DNA from: Beijerinckiaceae bacterium
GTDB taxonomy: Bacteria; Pseudomonadota; Alphaproteobacteria; Rhizobiales; Beijerinckiaceae
Reading direction: 5' to 3'
DNA: 64,000 nucleotides
Assembly (NCBI GenBank): GCA_947370975.1
Contig: CANBNG010000003.1
Coordinates: 124,001-188,000, forward strand
Position 1 is the first letter of the stretch, and each line of letters starts with the position of its first letter. Under the pieces are notes generated by a model that saw only the letters and a program-made list of their open reading frames with translations, did no database searches and had not been told where the DNA came from. The position numbers and the translations under genes were made by a program. This document shows positions 33,032 to 41,721 of this stretch, piece by piece.

Positions 33032-33499
33032 TCAGAGAGCGGGCGTCGAATGATCGTGGTGATGGCCATCGTCATCATGACGATGGCTGCCGCCCTCGTC
33101 GCGAATCGGCACGATATTGACCTGCCCGAAATGCACACCACGCTCCGCCATGGTCTGGGCGGCGAGCTTGCGCACTGCATCGGTATGACCGCGCAGCAGC
33201 GTCACTTCCATGCAATGGCGATGATCGAGGCGCGTGCGCATGGAGGAGATGGTGAGATCGTGGTTCTCGTGCTGGGCGCGATCGAGCCGCATCGCGAGAT
33301 CGCGCCCATCGTAATCATAGACATAGGAGACAGCGGCGACGCAGCGGTGGGTCGACGCCCCGCCCTCTTCCGAGCGCACGAGCCCGTCGCGCACAAGATC
33401 GCGGATCGCCTCGGAGCGGTTGCTGTAGCCCTGCCGTTCCATGAAGGCATCTATGGCGGCGGCGATATTGTCGTCGAGGCTGATGGTGAGACGTTGCAC
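33032..33499 (-). CDS. nikR: Nickel-responsive regulator NikR
   Basis: 155 residues. N-terminal ribbon-helix-helix (about 1-45; QRLTISLDDNIAAAIDAFMERQGYSNRSEAIRDLVR) and C-terminal ACT-like nickel domain. Metal ligands appear as His in the QHENHD region and in LDHRHCMEV (H, H and Cys), matching the His/His/Cys set of E. coli NikR. The tail is His/Asp-rich (HRHDDDGHHHDHS), unusual for NikR and perhaps extra metal storage. GTG start; AGAGG upstream. No nik importer, urease or hydrogenase gene lies in the window, and no GTATGA-type operator was found nearby. Confidence 0.92.
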   Translation of the reverse strand: MQRLTISLDDNIAAAIDAFMERQGYSNRSEAIRDLVRDGLVRSEEGGASTHRCVAAVSYVYDYDGRDLAMRLDRAQHENHDLTISSMRTRLDHRHCMEVTLLRGHTDAVRKLAAQTMAERGVHFGQVNIVPIRDEGGSHRHDDDGHHHDHSTPAL

Positions 33500-33585
33500 A
33501 GGGGCGCTTCCTCTTGGCTATCGGCTAGTTGAAGGACGGGCGCGGCAGAAAATCAAGCGCATCATTGCTTGGCGCAGGGGCCATG

Positions 33586-33613
33586 AAAAAGGGGCGCTTT
33601 GCAGCGCCCCTTT
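33586..33613 (-). terminator. Intrinsic terminator of the ThDP-enzyme gene
   Basis: 11-bp stem AAAGGGGCGCT / AGCGCCCCTTT with loop TTGC just downstream of the minus-strand stop. The plus-strand A-run (33586-33590) is the T-tract on the minus strand. Confidence 0.85.
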
Positions 33614-33618
33614 GACGA

Positions 33619-35382
33619 TCAGGTCTTGCGCAGGCCCGTGGAGGCCGCACCGCGCTCTTCGCCCGGCTCGATATGCACGTCGATCAGGCAGACACCGCCC
33701 GACTTCAGCACTTCGACGCCGCGCTTGATGGCCGCGTCCAGCTCGGCCGGGGTCTTCACCGGGCCGATGCCGACAGCGCCCTGCGCCTCGACGAATTTCG
33801 CAAAATCGAGATCGGGGTCGGACATGCGCTGACCGATCCAGCGGTTGCCCGCCGGACGGTTACGGCGCACCGCGATCGTTTCCTGATGCAGCTCGTCATT
33901 GAAATACGAGCGGTTGTTGTTGATGAGCACGAGCAGCGGAATGCGATGGCGCGCCGCCGTCCAGATGGCGTGGCCGCCCATGGTGAAATCGCCGTCGCCC
34001 AGGATCGAGACCGTGTAGAGGCCCTCGGTGTGGTTGGCCAGAGCCGCACCCACCGACAGCGCCGGGCCAGAACCGATGCCGCCGCCGCCGTCCTTGCCGA
34101 GATAGGCGCGGGGATGACGGAAAGGCCAGAGATCGGCCGTCCAGCCACGGCAGAGCGCGGCCAGCGACACCTTGTCCGGATCTTCAAATGCCGCACGCAG
34201 GCTGGTGGCGAGCTGGTCCATGGTAACCTGCGAGGGGTCGACCTTGACCTCCTTGCGGACCGCCTTCTGCCAGGGCTCGCGCTTGCCTGCGCCAAGTTCG
34301 GCGTTGAGGTCGGCGATGACCGAATCCGCAGCCGCAGCCATGAAAATATCGGTCTGGGGCAGCGCCTGGTAATTCGCATGCGCGCCATTGTGCAAATACT
34401 GGTCGAGGCTCGACGAAATCACCTTGGCCGACAGCGCGCCGTCCTTCTTGATGCCGAGCGCGCTCGCCAGATCGATCCATTCGAGCGCGAGGATGACGTC
34501 AGCCTGCTCCAGAATTTCGACGATGCGCTTGGGCGCACGGCCAACCTGGTTGAAGGGCGCGGCCACATGGGCCGGATGGTCGGTGGGGAAGGACGCGCGG
34601 TTCTTGAGATCGGTGAACACCACCGCGCCCAGACGCTCGACGAGCGCGATGCGGGCGGCCCAGCCGGCATCGGTCCAGTCGGTCTTGCCCATCAGCACCA
34701 CGGGACGCTTGGCATCCTTGAGCAGCGCCACGGCGGCATCGATATCGGCCTTGGCCGCGCGCGGGGGCGCCGGGGGCTTGAGACGGTCGAGATCGGGCCA
34801 GGTCGGCTCTTTCTCGAGCGCGGATTCCTGCAGGCCGGCATCGAGGCAGATGTAGACAGGAGCCTTGGGCTCGCTGCGCGTGATCATGTTGGCGCGCGCC
34901 ATGGCTTCCACCAGCGCGTCGGGGGACGACGGCTGGTTGTCCCATTTGATGAAGTCGCGGATCAGGCCGCCCTGATCGGCAGAGGTGTGGATCCAGTCGA
35001 TCCAGGGACGACGCTGGGCGGCATCCACCGGGCCCGTTGCACCCAGCACGAACATCGGCGCGCGGTCGCACCAGGCGTTGTAGAGCGCCATCGTGCCATG
35101 CATCAGGCCGACGTTGGAATGGAGCACGCAAGCCATCGGCTCGCCGGTCGCCTTGGCATAGCCATGGGCGATGCCCACTGCATGATCTTCATGCAGGCAC
35201 AGCAGCATGGAGGGATCGACGTTGCCGATGTGGTTGACGATGGAATCATGCAGGCCGCGATAGCTCGCACCCGGATTGAGGCTCACATAAGGGAAACCGA
35301 AACGGCGCAGCATCTGCGCGGCAATGTCACTGCCGAAGCCGACCTTGTCATCGACTTTTCCTTCTGGACGATCCGCATGCAT
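33619..35382 (-). CDS. Thiamine-diphosphate-dependent enzyme (acetolactate synthase/benzoylformate decarboxylase superfamily)
   Basis: 587 residues with the three ThDP domains. PYR (about 15-180) has the catalytic Glu in LCLHEDHAVGIAHGYAKATG. The middle domain spans about 205-345. The PP domain (about 385-560) has the GDG-N30 motif GDGDFTMGGHAIWTAARHRIPLLVLINNNRSY. It lacks clear signatures of one subfamily; decarboxylase, lyase or oxalyl-CoA-like roles remain possible, and a catabolic role is suggested by the neighbours. GGGAGA precedes ATG 35382. Monocistronic: terminator downstream and a 165-base gap upstream, which holds a degenerate mosaic repeat (35424-35465). Confidence 0.85.
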   Translation of the reverse strand: MHADRPEGKVDDKVGFGSDIAAQMLRRFGFPYVSLNPGASYRGLHDSIVNHIGNVDPSMLLCLHEDHAVGIAHGYAKATGEPMACVLHSNVGLMHGTMALYNAWCDRAPMFVLGATGPVDAAQRRPWIDWIHTSADQGGLIRDFIKWDNQPSSPDALVEAMARANMITRSEPKAPVYICLDAGLQESALEKEPTWPDLDRLKPPAPPRAAKADIDAAVALLKDAKRPVVLMGKTDWTDAGWAARIALVERLGAVVFTDLKNRASFPTDHPAHVAAPFNQVGRAPKRIVEILEQADVILALEWIDLASALGIKKDGALSAKVISSSLDQYLHNGAHANYQALPQTDIFMAAAADSVIADLNAELGAGKREPWQKAVRKEVKVDPSQVTMDQLATSLRAAFEDPDKVSLAALCRGWTADLWPFRHPRAYLGKDGGGGIGSGPALSVGAALANHTEGLYTVSILGDGDFTMGGHAIWTAARHRIPLLVLINNNRSYFNDELHQETIAVRRNRPAGNRWIGQRMSDPDLDFAKFVEAQGAVGIGPVKTPAELDAAIKRGVEVLKSGGVCLIDVHIEPGEERGAASTGLRKT

Positions 35383-35547
35383 GCCGTGCTCTCCCTGGTC
35401 GTGCCGTTATCGACACTATTTGAGTGGGCGCTGCCCTCTTCTCCCTGCGGGGGAGGGTTCACGCCATTTCAGAATCTTTTTCGCTGCCCCCGAGACGAGA
35501 GTCAACTTTAGTCGTGTCCGGACCGGACGAGGGCAAAGCCCCCGCGC

Positions 35548-36168
35548 TCAGACCAGACCTTCCTCCGCCAGGACTTTGGCGACCGCCGGGCGGGCGCGCA
35601 TGCGGGCGTAATGGGCGGCCACATGGGCAGGAAGCGTCTGCTTCAGGCGGTCGGCGACCCAGAATTCGAGATAGAACAAAGCCGCATCGGCAATGCTCAT
35701 CTGCGCGCCGCCGAGATATTCGCGACCATCCAACGCGCCATCGAAATGGGCGAGGCCCTTGTCGACAATCTCCTGCCCCTTGGCGCGCACGGCATCCTTG
35801 CTTGCTTCATCGGGCGTGAAATGTTCGGGCCGCCAGATGCGCGTGAAGCCCTGCATGTGCAGGGAGGCGGCAATATAATCGACAGCTTCAAGCGTGCGGG
35901 CGAGCGTCTCGGGCTCTGTCGAGAGCAGCGCCTTTTGGGGATGGGTCAGAGCAATCCAGGCGGCAATGGCCGGCCATTCCGTCAGCACGCTGCCATCTTC
36001 ACGCTGCAGCGCAGGCACTTTCGACTTCGGATTGAGCTTCATGTACTCGGGCGAATATTGCTCGCGGGTCTGGAGATTGACCTTTGCAACCTCATAGGAC
36101 GCGCCGGATTCCTCGAGCAGGACGTGAATGCCAAGCGCGCAGGAGCCGGGTGAATAAAACAATTTCAT
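35548..36168 (-). CDS. Glutathione S-transferase
   Basis: 206 residues: thioredoxin-fold N-domain (MKLFYSPGSCALGIHVLLEESG, then KSKVPALQREDGSVLTEWPAI, the cis-Pro and glutathione gamma-Glu-binding region) and helical C-domain. Ser9 and Cys10 in the GSCAL motif resemble the beta-class (GstA) active site. It may detoxify electrophiles or take part in aromatic breakdown. Two ATGs in tandem (36171 and 36168); either could start. It lies 13 bases after the Bug-receptor gene and is probably co-transcribed with it. Confidence 0.88.
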   Translation of the reverse strand: MKLFYSPGSCALGIHVLLEESGASYEVAKVNLQTREQYSPEYMKLNPKSKVPALQREDGSVLTEWPAIAAWIALTHPQKALLSTEPETLARTLEAVDYIAASLHMQGFTRIWRPEHFTPDEASKDAVRAKGQEIVDKGLAHFDGALDGREYLGGAQMSIADAALFYLEFWVADRLKQTLPAHVAAHYARMRARPAVAKVLAEEGLV

Positions 36169-36181
36169 CATGAGGGCATGC

Positions 36182-37207
36182 TCACTTGGGTTCGGCGATG
36201 ATGAGGGACAGTCTGTCGGCAATGGCCTTGGGCGTCGCGACGATTTCAGAGACGATTTTCGCCAGATCCGCGCCAGAAACGGGATTGATGTCGAGGCGCT
36301 CGCGCGCGGCATCGTCGAGGAAGGTCTTGCTCTTGACCATCTCGTCAAAGGCCTTGCGCAAGGTTGCGACGCGCTCGGGCGGCATGCCGGGAGGGCCAAA
36401 CAGCGGGCGCCCGATGGTGGCCGGGGCCGAGATCAGCTTCAGCACGGCGCGATCATCTTCGTTCGTGGCAAGATCGATGAGGAGCGGCACGTCGGGCAGA
36501 TCAACGGCCTTGGTCAGGCCGATCTGAACGAGAATATTGATCTTCTTGTCCTTCACCCAATCGGGCTTGGTGGCTTTCCATGACGCCCAGGGATTGCTGC
36601 CGCGCGAGCCGATTTCGCCCCCTTCCATGGCGAGATTCATTTCATTGCCGCCCGGATATCCGCTGACAATCTTGAATTTCGTGCCAAGGATCGCATTCAT
36701 TACCTGCGGCAATTGCGCGGATGTGTTGGGGCCTGTGGCTCCAACAATCACTTCTTTCTGCTTGGCCTCGTCGATCGTCTTCACACCGGTCGTGTACCAG
36801 GTGACGGCGGTGTTGTTGTCGGCAGACGGATTGCCGATCCAGACGAATTTATTGACGTCGAACTGGATGGTGGGATCACCGATAGCCTGCTGCAGCACGA
36901 GCGACTGGTCGGCGGTGGCGATGGCCGTGCCATCCTTGGGCGCGATCTTGAAAATGTAACCGGCAACAACACGGCCGCCGCCGCCAGCCATATTCTTGGG
37001 CACGAAATTCGGCTTGCCGGGAATGAAGTCTCCCATATGCCGCGCGACAAGGCGCGCATAAGTGTCATAGCCCCCGCCCGGCGCATAGCCGATGAAGAGA
37101 TCGATGCTCTTGCCCTTGTAGAACTCGGCCTCCTGCGCATGGGCGGGCGCCGCAAGAAGTGCGGCAGCGAGAAGCGCCGAGGCGAGTTGGGTTTTCATGT
37201 TGCTCAC
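36182..37207 (-). CDS. Bug/TctC-family periplasmic solute receptor (copy 1)
   Basis: 341 residues. Signal peptide MKTQLASALLAAALLAAPAHA, then the Bug motif region FYKGKSIDLFIGYAPGGGYDTYARLVARHMGDFIPGKP. Later VIVGATGPNTSAQLPQVMNAILGTKFKIVSGYPGG and NILVQIGLTKAVDLPDVPLLID. It binds an unknown organic acid in the periplasm. GTG at 37207 is favoured by GAGG about 9 bases upstream (ATG 37198 is the alternative). No TctA/TctB genes are next to it. It is close in sequence to the next gene (about 37309-38346), a tandem duplicate. Confidence 0.9.
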   Translation of the reverse strand: MSNMKTQLASALLAAALLAAPAHAQEAEFYKGKSIDLFIGYAPGGGYDTYARLVARHMGDFIPGKPNFVPKNMAGGGGRVVAGYIFKIAPKDGTAIATADQSLVLQQAIGDPTIQFDVNKFVWIGNPSADNNTAVTWYTTGVKTIDEAKQKEVIVGATGPNTSAQLPQVMNAILGTKFKIVSGYPGGNEMNLAMEGGEIGSRGSNPWASWKATKPDWVKDKKINILVQIGLTKAVDLPDVPLLIDLATNEDDRAVLKLISAPATIGRPLFGPPGMPPERVATLRKAFDEMVKSKTFLDDAARERLDINPVSGADLAKIVSEIVATPKAIADRLSLIIAEPK

Positions 37208-37251
37208 GTGATCTATCCTCTTTGGCGTCTCATTTCCTATCAGGCACAGCC

Positions 37252-37306
37252 CGCTTCTCCTTGGGGAGAAGCTGTCAGCGGAGCTGACTGATGAGGGGTC
37301 TCGCTC
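37252..37306. repeat. Mosaic intergenic repeat, single unit
   Basis: GCTTCTCC-TTG-GGGAGAAGC palindrome, then a second palindrome (GTCAGC-GGA-GCTGAC) and the constant tail TGATGAGGGG. Same architecture as units at 43728, 45497 and 61137. It lies between the two tandem Bug-receptor genes. Confidence 0.8.
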
Positions 37307-37308
37307 GC

Positions 37309-38346
37309 CTATTTCTTGTCGCGGTCGATCAGCGACAGGATCGCTGCCAGCCGGTCGCGCACGGGCTTGGGTGTGTCGATGATGTCGGCCACGACTTTCT
37401 GCAATTCAGCCCCGGAAATAGGGTTGATGTCGAGGCCGGTCTTCTTGGCCTCTTCCAGGAAGGCCGGATCTTTCATCGTGGCATCGAAAGCATCGCGCAG
37501 GGCTTTCACGCGATCTTCGGGCACATTGGGCGTCGAGAACACGGGGCGGCCAACAGAGGGCGGCGCGGAGACGAGTTTAAGCGCGAGGCGATCATCTTCA
37601 TTGGCGGCAAGATCGATAAGAAGCGGCACATCGGGAAGATCGACCGATTTCACCAGCCCGATCTGCACGAGGATATTCAGCTTCTTCTCGCGCACCCAAT
37701 CGGGCTTGCTGGCTTTCCATGACGCCCAGGAATTCGAGCCGCGTCCCGCGACCTCGCCATTCTCCATGGCAAGGTTGACTTCATTGCCGCCGGGATAGCC
37801 CATGATGATCTTGAATTTCGTGCCAACCAGCGAATTCATCACCTGCGGATATTGGGCGGAGGTGTTGAACCCCGTCGCCCCGATGGCGATCTCCTGGCGG
37901 CGCGCATCCGCCACATTCTTCACCGGCGACGTGTGCCAGGTGACAAGCGTGTTGTTGTCGACGATGGGGTTGCCGATCCAGGTGAATTTCCGCGTGTCGA
38001 TGGTGATGCCCACGTCGCCCACCGCCTGTTCGAGCGGCATGGACTGATCGACGGTTGCCAGCACCGAGCCGTCCTTGGGGGCCACATTATAAATGTAATT
38101 GGCGGCCACGCGGCTGCCAGCGCCGGTCATGTTTTTAGGCACGATGCGCGGCTTGCCCGGCAAGTGCTCGCCCATGTAGCGGGAGACCGTGCGCGCATAA
38201 ATGTCGTAGCCGCCGCCCACCGAAAAGCCGATCACGAAGTCGAGCGTCTTGCCCTTGTAGAATTCAGCCGGCGTCTGCGCGGCGAGAGGGCTGGCGGCAA
38301 GGGCGAGGGCAAGCCCTGCGGCTGCGGGGATGACAAGACGCGTCAT
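37309..38346 (-). CDS. Bug/TctC-family periplasmic solute receptor (copy 2)
   Basis: 345 residues. Signal peptide MTRLVIPAAAGLALALAASPLAA, mature region AEFYKGKTLDFVIGFSVGGGYDIYARTVSRYMGEHLPGKPRIVPKNM, plus IAIGATGFNTSAQYPQVMNSLVGTKFKIIMGYPGG and NILVQIGLVKSVDLPDVPLLIDL. The middle is near-identical in pattern to copy 1, so they are paralogues by tandem duplication. GGAGG precedes the ATG at 38346. An AraC-type regulator gene lies upstream in the same direction. Ligand unknown. Confidence 0.9.
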   Translation of the reverse strand: MTRLVIPAAAGLALALAASPLAAQTPAEFYKGKTLDFVIGFSVGGGYDIYARTVSRYMGEHLPGKPRIVPKNMTGAGSRVAANYIYNVAPKDGSVLATVDQSMPLEQAVGDVGITIDTRKFTWIGNPIVDNNTLVTWHTSPVKNVADARRQEIAIGATGFNTSAQYPQVMNSLVGTKFKIIMGYPGGNEVNLAMENGEVAGRGSNSWASWKASKPDWVREKKLNILVQIGLVKSVDLPDVPLLIDLAANEDDRLALKLVSAPPSVGRPVFSTPNVPEDRVKALRDAFDATMKDPAFLEEAKKTGLDINPISGAELQKVVADIIDTPKPVRDRLAAILSLIDRDKK

Positions 38347-38443
38347 GAATTTCCTCCGGAATCGTTTGTTGCCGGTCGCAAGGCCGGGTGCTTGCCCCCG
38401 ATATCGGGGTTTTGGCGCGAGCTGACAAGAGCGTGCGCCCGCC

Positions 38444-39484
38444 TCAGCCGCGCAATGTCCGGCGCGTCTCGGTAGGGGATTCGCCAAAGGAGGCGCGGTA
38501 GTCGCGCGCGAACTGGCTCTTGCTGGGATAGCCCGCAGCGCTCGCCACCTCGCCGATCGAGCCGCCACGCCCGTCAACCAGCGCACGACGGGCCGACGAA
38601 AGCCGCACATCGCGCAGAAACGCCATCGGGCTCGCTCCGCGATATTTGCGGAACCCATATTGCAGGGTCCGCGCACTCACCCCGCTGCCTTCCGCTATTG
38701 CCGCAATGTCGAGTACGGCCCCGTGATGCTCGCGAATGAAACGCTCGGCGCGGCGCATATAGGCCGGCACGATGCGATAGCGCTCGTGGATGGGCCGGCG
38801 CTCGACCTCGTGGCGCATGCTGCGCAGCAGGAGCTGGAGCAGAACCCGTTCGGCCTCGATGCCGACAGCCGGATCGGCAAAGGCCGAGTTTTCGCCTTCG
38901 AGATCCCGGATGATCATTTCCACGAAGCGGGCGAGCGTGGAGGCCTCGGTCAGGTCGATCAGCGTCAAAGCGGGGAATTTCAACACGCCGTCGGGGCCCG
39001 CAAAGGCCTCGCGTGTCACGCTTTGGTCGAGCGCATCACGGTCGACCATGATGTTGAGGAGGTCGCTTGCCCCCTCCCAGCGCCGCCGCGTCTCGCCCGC
39101 CGCGCTCACCACCAGCGCGAAACCGGGCGGTACATTGACCCATTCGCCTGCCTGGCGCGCTTCGAACGCCCCGCGCAGGGGAATATGGAGGGCCAGATGA
39201 TGGTCATGGCTGCGCCAGGTCGAGGTTTCACAAGCCCCCCCGCAATCCCAGCTCAAATATTTGACGCTCATGCGCCCGACGCGCGCCTCCGCGCCCCGGA
39301 ATCCGTAGAATCGGGAGGGCTCGGCCATGTCAAACGTGCAATGTCCGCGCGACATTTCGAGGATGCGCCGCCGTGTCGCGCCGGGATCGCCGGCAAGGGG
39401 CGCGCCCGAGCGCGTCGCCAGCGTCGCGCAACTGCGAATCCAGCCAGCAACCGCGGCCGGGCCAGCTTCCACCAGCTCTGTCAT
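38444..39484 (-). CDS. AraC-family transcriptional regulator
   Basis: 346 residues. The C-terminal AraC DNA-binding domain (about 245-345) has two helix-turn-helices: LDIAAIAEGSGVSARTLQYGFRKYRGASPMAFLRDVRLSSARR and IGEVASAAGYPSKSQFARDYRASFGESPTETRR. The N-terminal part is the AraC-type ligand region found in regulators of aromatic oxygenase operons (AraC_binding_2 style, for example SWDCGGACETSTWRSHDHHLALHIPLRG). Its probable targets are the Bug receptors downstream or the divergent ribB operon. GGGAG lies five bases before ATG 39484. Confidence 0.88.
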   Translation of the reverse strand: MTELVEAGPAAVAGWIRSCATLATRSGAPLAGDPGATRRRILEMSRGHCTFDMAEPSRFYGFRGAEARVGRMSVKYLSWDCGGACETSTWRSHDHHLALHIPLRGAFEARQAGEWVNVPPGFALVVSAAGETRRRWEGASDLLNIMVDRDALDQSVTREAFAGPDGVLKFPALTLIDLTEASTLARFVEMIIRDLEGENSAFADPAVGIEAERVLLQLLLRSMRHEVERRPIHERYRIVPAYMRRAERFIREHHGAVLDIAAIAEGSGVSARTLQYGFRKYRGASPMAFLRDVRLSSARRALVDGRGGSIGEVASAAGYPSKSQFARDYRASFGESPTETRRTLRG

Positions 39485-39720
39485 CGCCACTCCCTGCATT
39501 GCCCTATTGGCCAAGCTTCCGCACTGCCCTAGATTACTCCAAGGATGCGGTTTCTTGCGCGTGTAGTCAAACGCTTGCGCCTGGAGCAAACTCCACCCCT
39601 CCTCTGTCGCGGCGGCGCTTGACCCCTCCCCCGCGTTGACGGCACGTTTATGTTCAACAGAGCCTTGGGCGTGGTCAGCTCGGGCTGCAATCTGCCGGAT
39701 AGCCGGCAAGTCGGCGAGAC

Positions 39721-40866
39721 ATGTCACCACATTCAGCATTTCTTTCGCCCATCGAAGACGTCATCGAAGACGCACGTCAGGGCCGTATGTTCATCCTGGT
39801 CGATGACGAGGGTCGCGAAAACGAAGGCGATCTTGTCATCCCGGCTGAAAAAGCCGATGCCGACGCGGTCAATTTCATGGCCAAATATGGCCGTGGCCTG
39901 ATCTGCCTCTCCATGACCCGCCAGCGCGTCGAGAAGCTCGGCCTGCAATATATGGCGCCGAAAAACATGTCGCCGCACCAGACGGCCTTCACCGTCTCGA
40001 TCGAGGCCCGCGAGGGCGTCACGACCGGCATTTCGGCTGCCGACCGCGCCCGTACCATCGAGGTCGCAATCGATCCCGCCATGGGCCGCCAGAACATCGT
40101 GTCGCCTGGCCATGTCTTCCCGCTGGTCGCCCAGGACGGCGGCGTGCTTGTGCGCGCGGGCCATACAGAGGCTGCGGTCGATATTTCGCGCCTTGCCGGC
40201 ATGAATCCTTCGGGCGTGATCTGCGAGATCATGAACGATGACGGCACCATGGCGCGCATGCCCGACCTCGTTACCTTCGCCAAGCATCACGATCTCAAGA
40301 TCGCGACCATCGCCGATCTCATCGCTTATCGTCGCCGCAACGAAAAGCTCGTCGAGCCGGTTGCCGAGACCAACATCACCAGCCGGTTCGGTGGCGACTT
40401 CAAGGTCAAGATCTACGCCAACCGCATCGATCACACCGAACATATGGCGCTCGTCTGCGGCGACATTTCGGGCGATGAGCCCGTGCTCGTGCGCATGCAC
40501 CAGCACAATCTGCTGGCCGATTCGCTCGGCGACACGACGCCCGGCCACTTCTTCGGTGGCGAGGCGCGCGCGCGCGGCGGCGAGCTTGAGGCCTCCATGC
40601 GTCTCATCGCGGAAAAGGGTCGCGGCATTGTCGTGATCATCCGCGAGGCATCGCTCGACAATCTCAGCCGCTCGGTGCTCGAGCGTGACGGCCAGGCGAC
40701 CAGCGTTCCGATTGCCGAACTGCGCCAATATGGCGTGGGTGCGCAGATCCTCTTCGATCTGGGTGCGCGCAACATCATCCTTCTGTCCAACACCAAGCGC
40801 ACGGTTGTCGGGCTTGATGGCTACGGCATCACGCTTGTGGGGCAACACCCCATCCCAACCATCTAG
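39721..40866 (+). CDS. RibB (DHBP synthase) fused to a degenerate GTP cyclohydrolase II domain (RibBX-type)
   Basis: 381 residues. The RibB half (about 1-205) is intact: VDDEGRENEGDLVIPAEKADADAVNFMAKYGRGLICL, DRARTIEVA, GHVFPLVAQDGGVLVRAGHTEAAVD, PSGVICEIMNDDGTMAR. The RibA half (about 206-381) lacks the zinc-binding cysteines: the usual CLTGDVFGSLRCDC region reads HNLLADSLGDTTPGHFFG. It therefore should make dihydroxybutanone phosphate for flavin but not open GTP. It leads an operon with hydrolases and a luciferase-like flavoenzyme. No FMN riboswitch is recognisable in the 236-base leader. Confidence 0.9.
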   Translation: MSPHSAFLSPIEDVIEDARQGRMFILVDDEGRENEGDLVIPAEKADADAVNFMAKYGRGLICLSMTRQRVEKLGLQYMAPKNMSPHQTAFTVSIEAREGVTTGISAADRARTIEVAIDPAMGRQNIVSPGHVFPLVAQDGGVLVRAGHTEAAVDISRLAGMNPSGVICEIMNDDGTMARMPDLVTFAKHHDLKIATIADLIAYRRRNEKLVEPVAETNITSRFGGDFKVKIYANRIDHTEHMALVCGDISGDEPVLVRMHQHNLLADSLGDTTPGHFFGGEARARGGELEASMRLIAEKGRGIVVIIREASLDNLSRSVLERDGQATSVPIAELRQYGVGAQILFDLGARNIILLSNTKRTVVGLDGYGITLVGQHPIPTI

Positions 40867-40911
40867 CTCTTAAAAAAACACGGGCCAACGCGCCCCAAAG
40901 AAAGGCACAAA

Positions 40912-41694
40912 ATGTCAGGGAGAGGGAACATCACCACGGTCAAGGCCGGCAATGTTGCGCTCGAAGTCGAGCGTCGCGGCGCCGGTCGTCCGTTGCTGCT
41001 GTTGGCGGGTGAAGAGCAGCTCGAGCTCGACGCGGCTTTCGTCGATGCGCTGGCGGCCAAATTCGAAGTGATCATTCCCTCGGCCCCTGGCTTTGGCCAT
41101 TCGGAACGCCCCGACTGGATCGGCAGCCCGGATGACGTGTCCTATCTCATCCTCGATGTCATCGCAGCGCTCGGCCTGAGCGATGTCACAGTCGTCGGCT
41201 GTTCCTTCGGCGGCTGGGTCGCGGCGGAAATGGCGACGAAAAACACGAGCGCGATTTCAAGGCTCGTGCTCGTCGATCCTTATGGCGTGAAGATCGGCGG
41301 CCCCTATGACCGCGATGTGCTCGACATCTGGACCGAGCATCCCGTCAAGGTCGCGGCCGCCAAATGGGCGGACCCGGAGAAGAACAAGCGCGATTTCTCG
41401 AAGATGAACGATGATCAGCTGACGGTCGTTGCGCGCAACCTCGAGAGCTTCGCGCGGTTCTGCTGGGATCCCTACATGCATAATCCCAAGCTGCGCGAGC
41501 GGCTGCACCGCGTGAACGTGCCGACGCTGGTGATCTGGGGCGAAAAGGACGGCATTGTCTCGCCTGCCTATGGCGAGGCTTATGCAAAACTCATCCCCGG
41601 CGCGACATTCGCGATTGTTCCGGGCGCGGGCCATTTCCCGCATCTCGAAAAACCCGAGGCGTTCATGGAAACGCTCAACGGCTTCATCAACTGA
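40912..41694 (+). CDS. Alpha/beta hydrolase, MhpC-like
   Basis: 260 residues. Nucleophile elbow GCSFGG (Ser near 101), Asp in WGEKDGIVSP and His in GAGHFPHLEKPE complete the triad. Length and pattern match meta-cleavage C-C hydrolases and related esterases; lid region is around 120-190. The gene starts 45 bases after the RibB-like gene and ends 27 bases before the luciferase-like oxygenase, so it belongs to the same operon. The preceding AAAGG supports ATG 40912. The exact substrate cannot be told. Confidence 0.85.
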   Translation: MSGRGNITTVKAGNVALEVERRGAGRPLLLLAGEEQLELDAAFVDALAAKFEVIIPSAPGFGHSERPDWIGSPDDVSYLILDVIAALGLSDVTVVGCSFGGWVAAEMATKNTSAISRLVLVDPYGVKIGGPYDRDVLDIWTEHPVKVAAAKWADPEKNKRDFSKMNDDQLTVVARNLESFARFCWDPYMHNPKLRERLHRVNVPTLVIWGEKDGIVSPAYGEAYAKLIPGATFAIVPGAGHFPHLEKPEAFMETLNGFIN

Positions 41695-41721
41695 TTGTCT
41701 GATTCAAGGGAGGGCTAGAAC

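Noticed and set aside
33673..35511. 612-codon plus-strand open frame opposite the ThDP-enzyme gene
   Set aside because: Antisense shadow of a gene with full ThDP motifs; low-complexity His/Arg-rich product.
39485..39720. Possible FMN riboswitch before the RibB-like gene
   Set aside because: The conserved RFN sequence elements (AGGGTGAATTCC-like and GCCGAC segments) are not recognisable in the leader.
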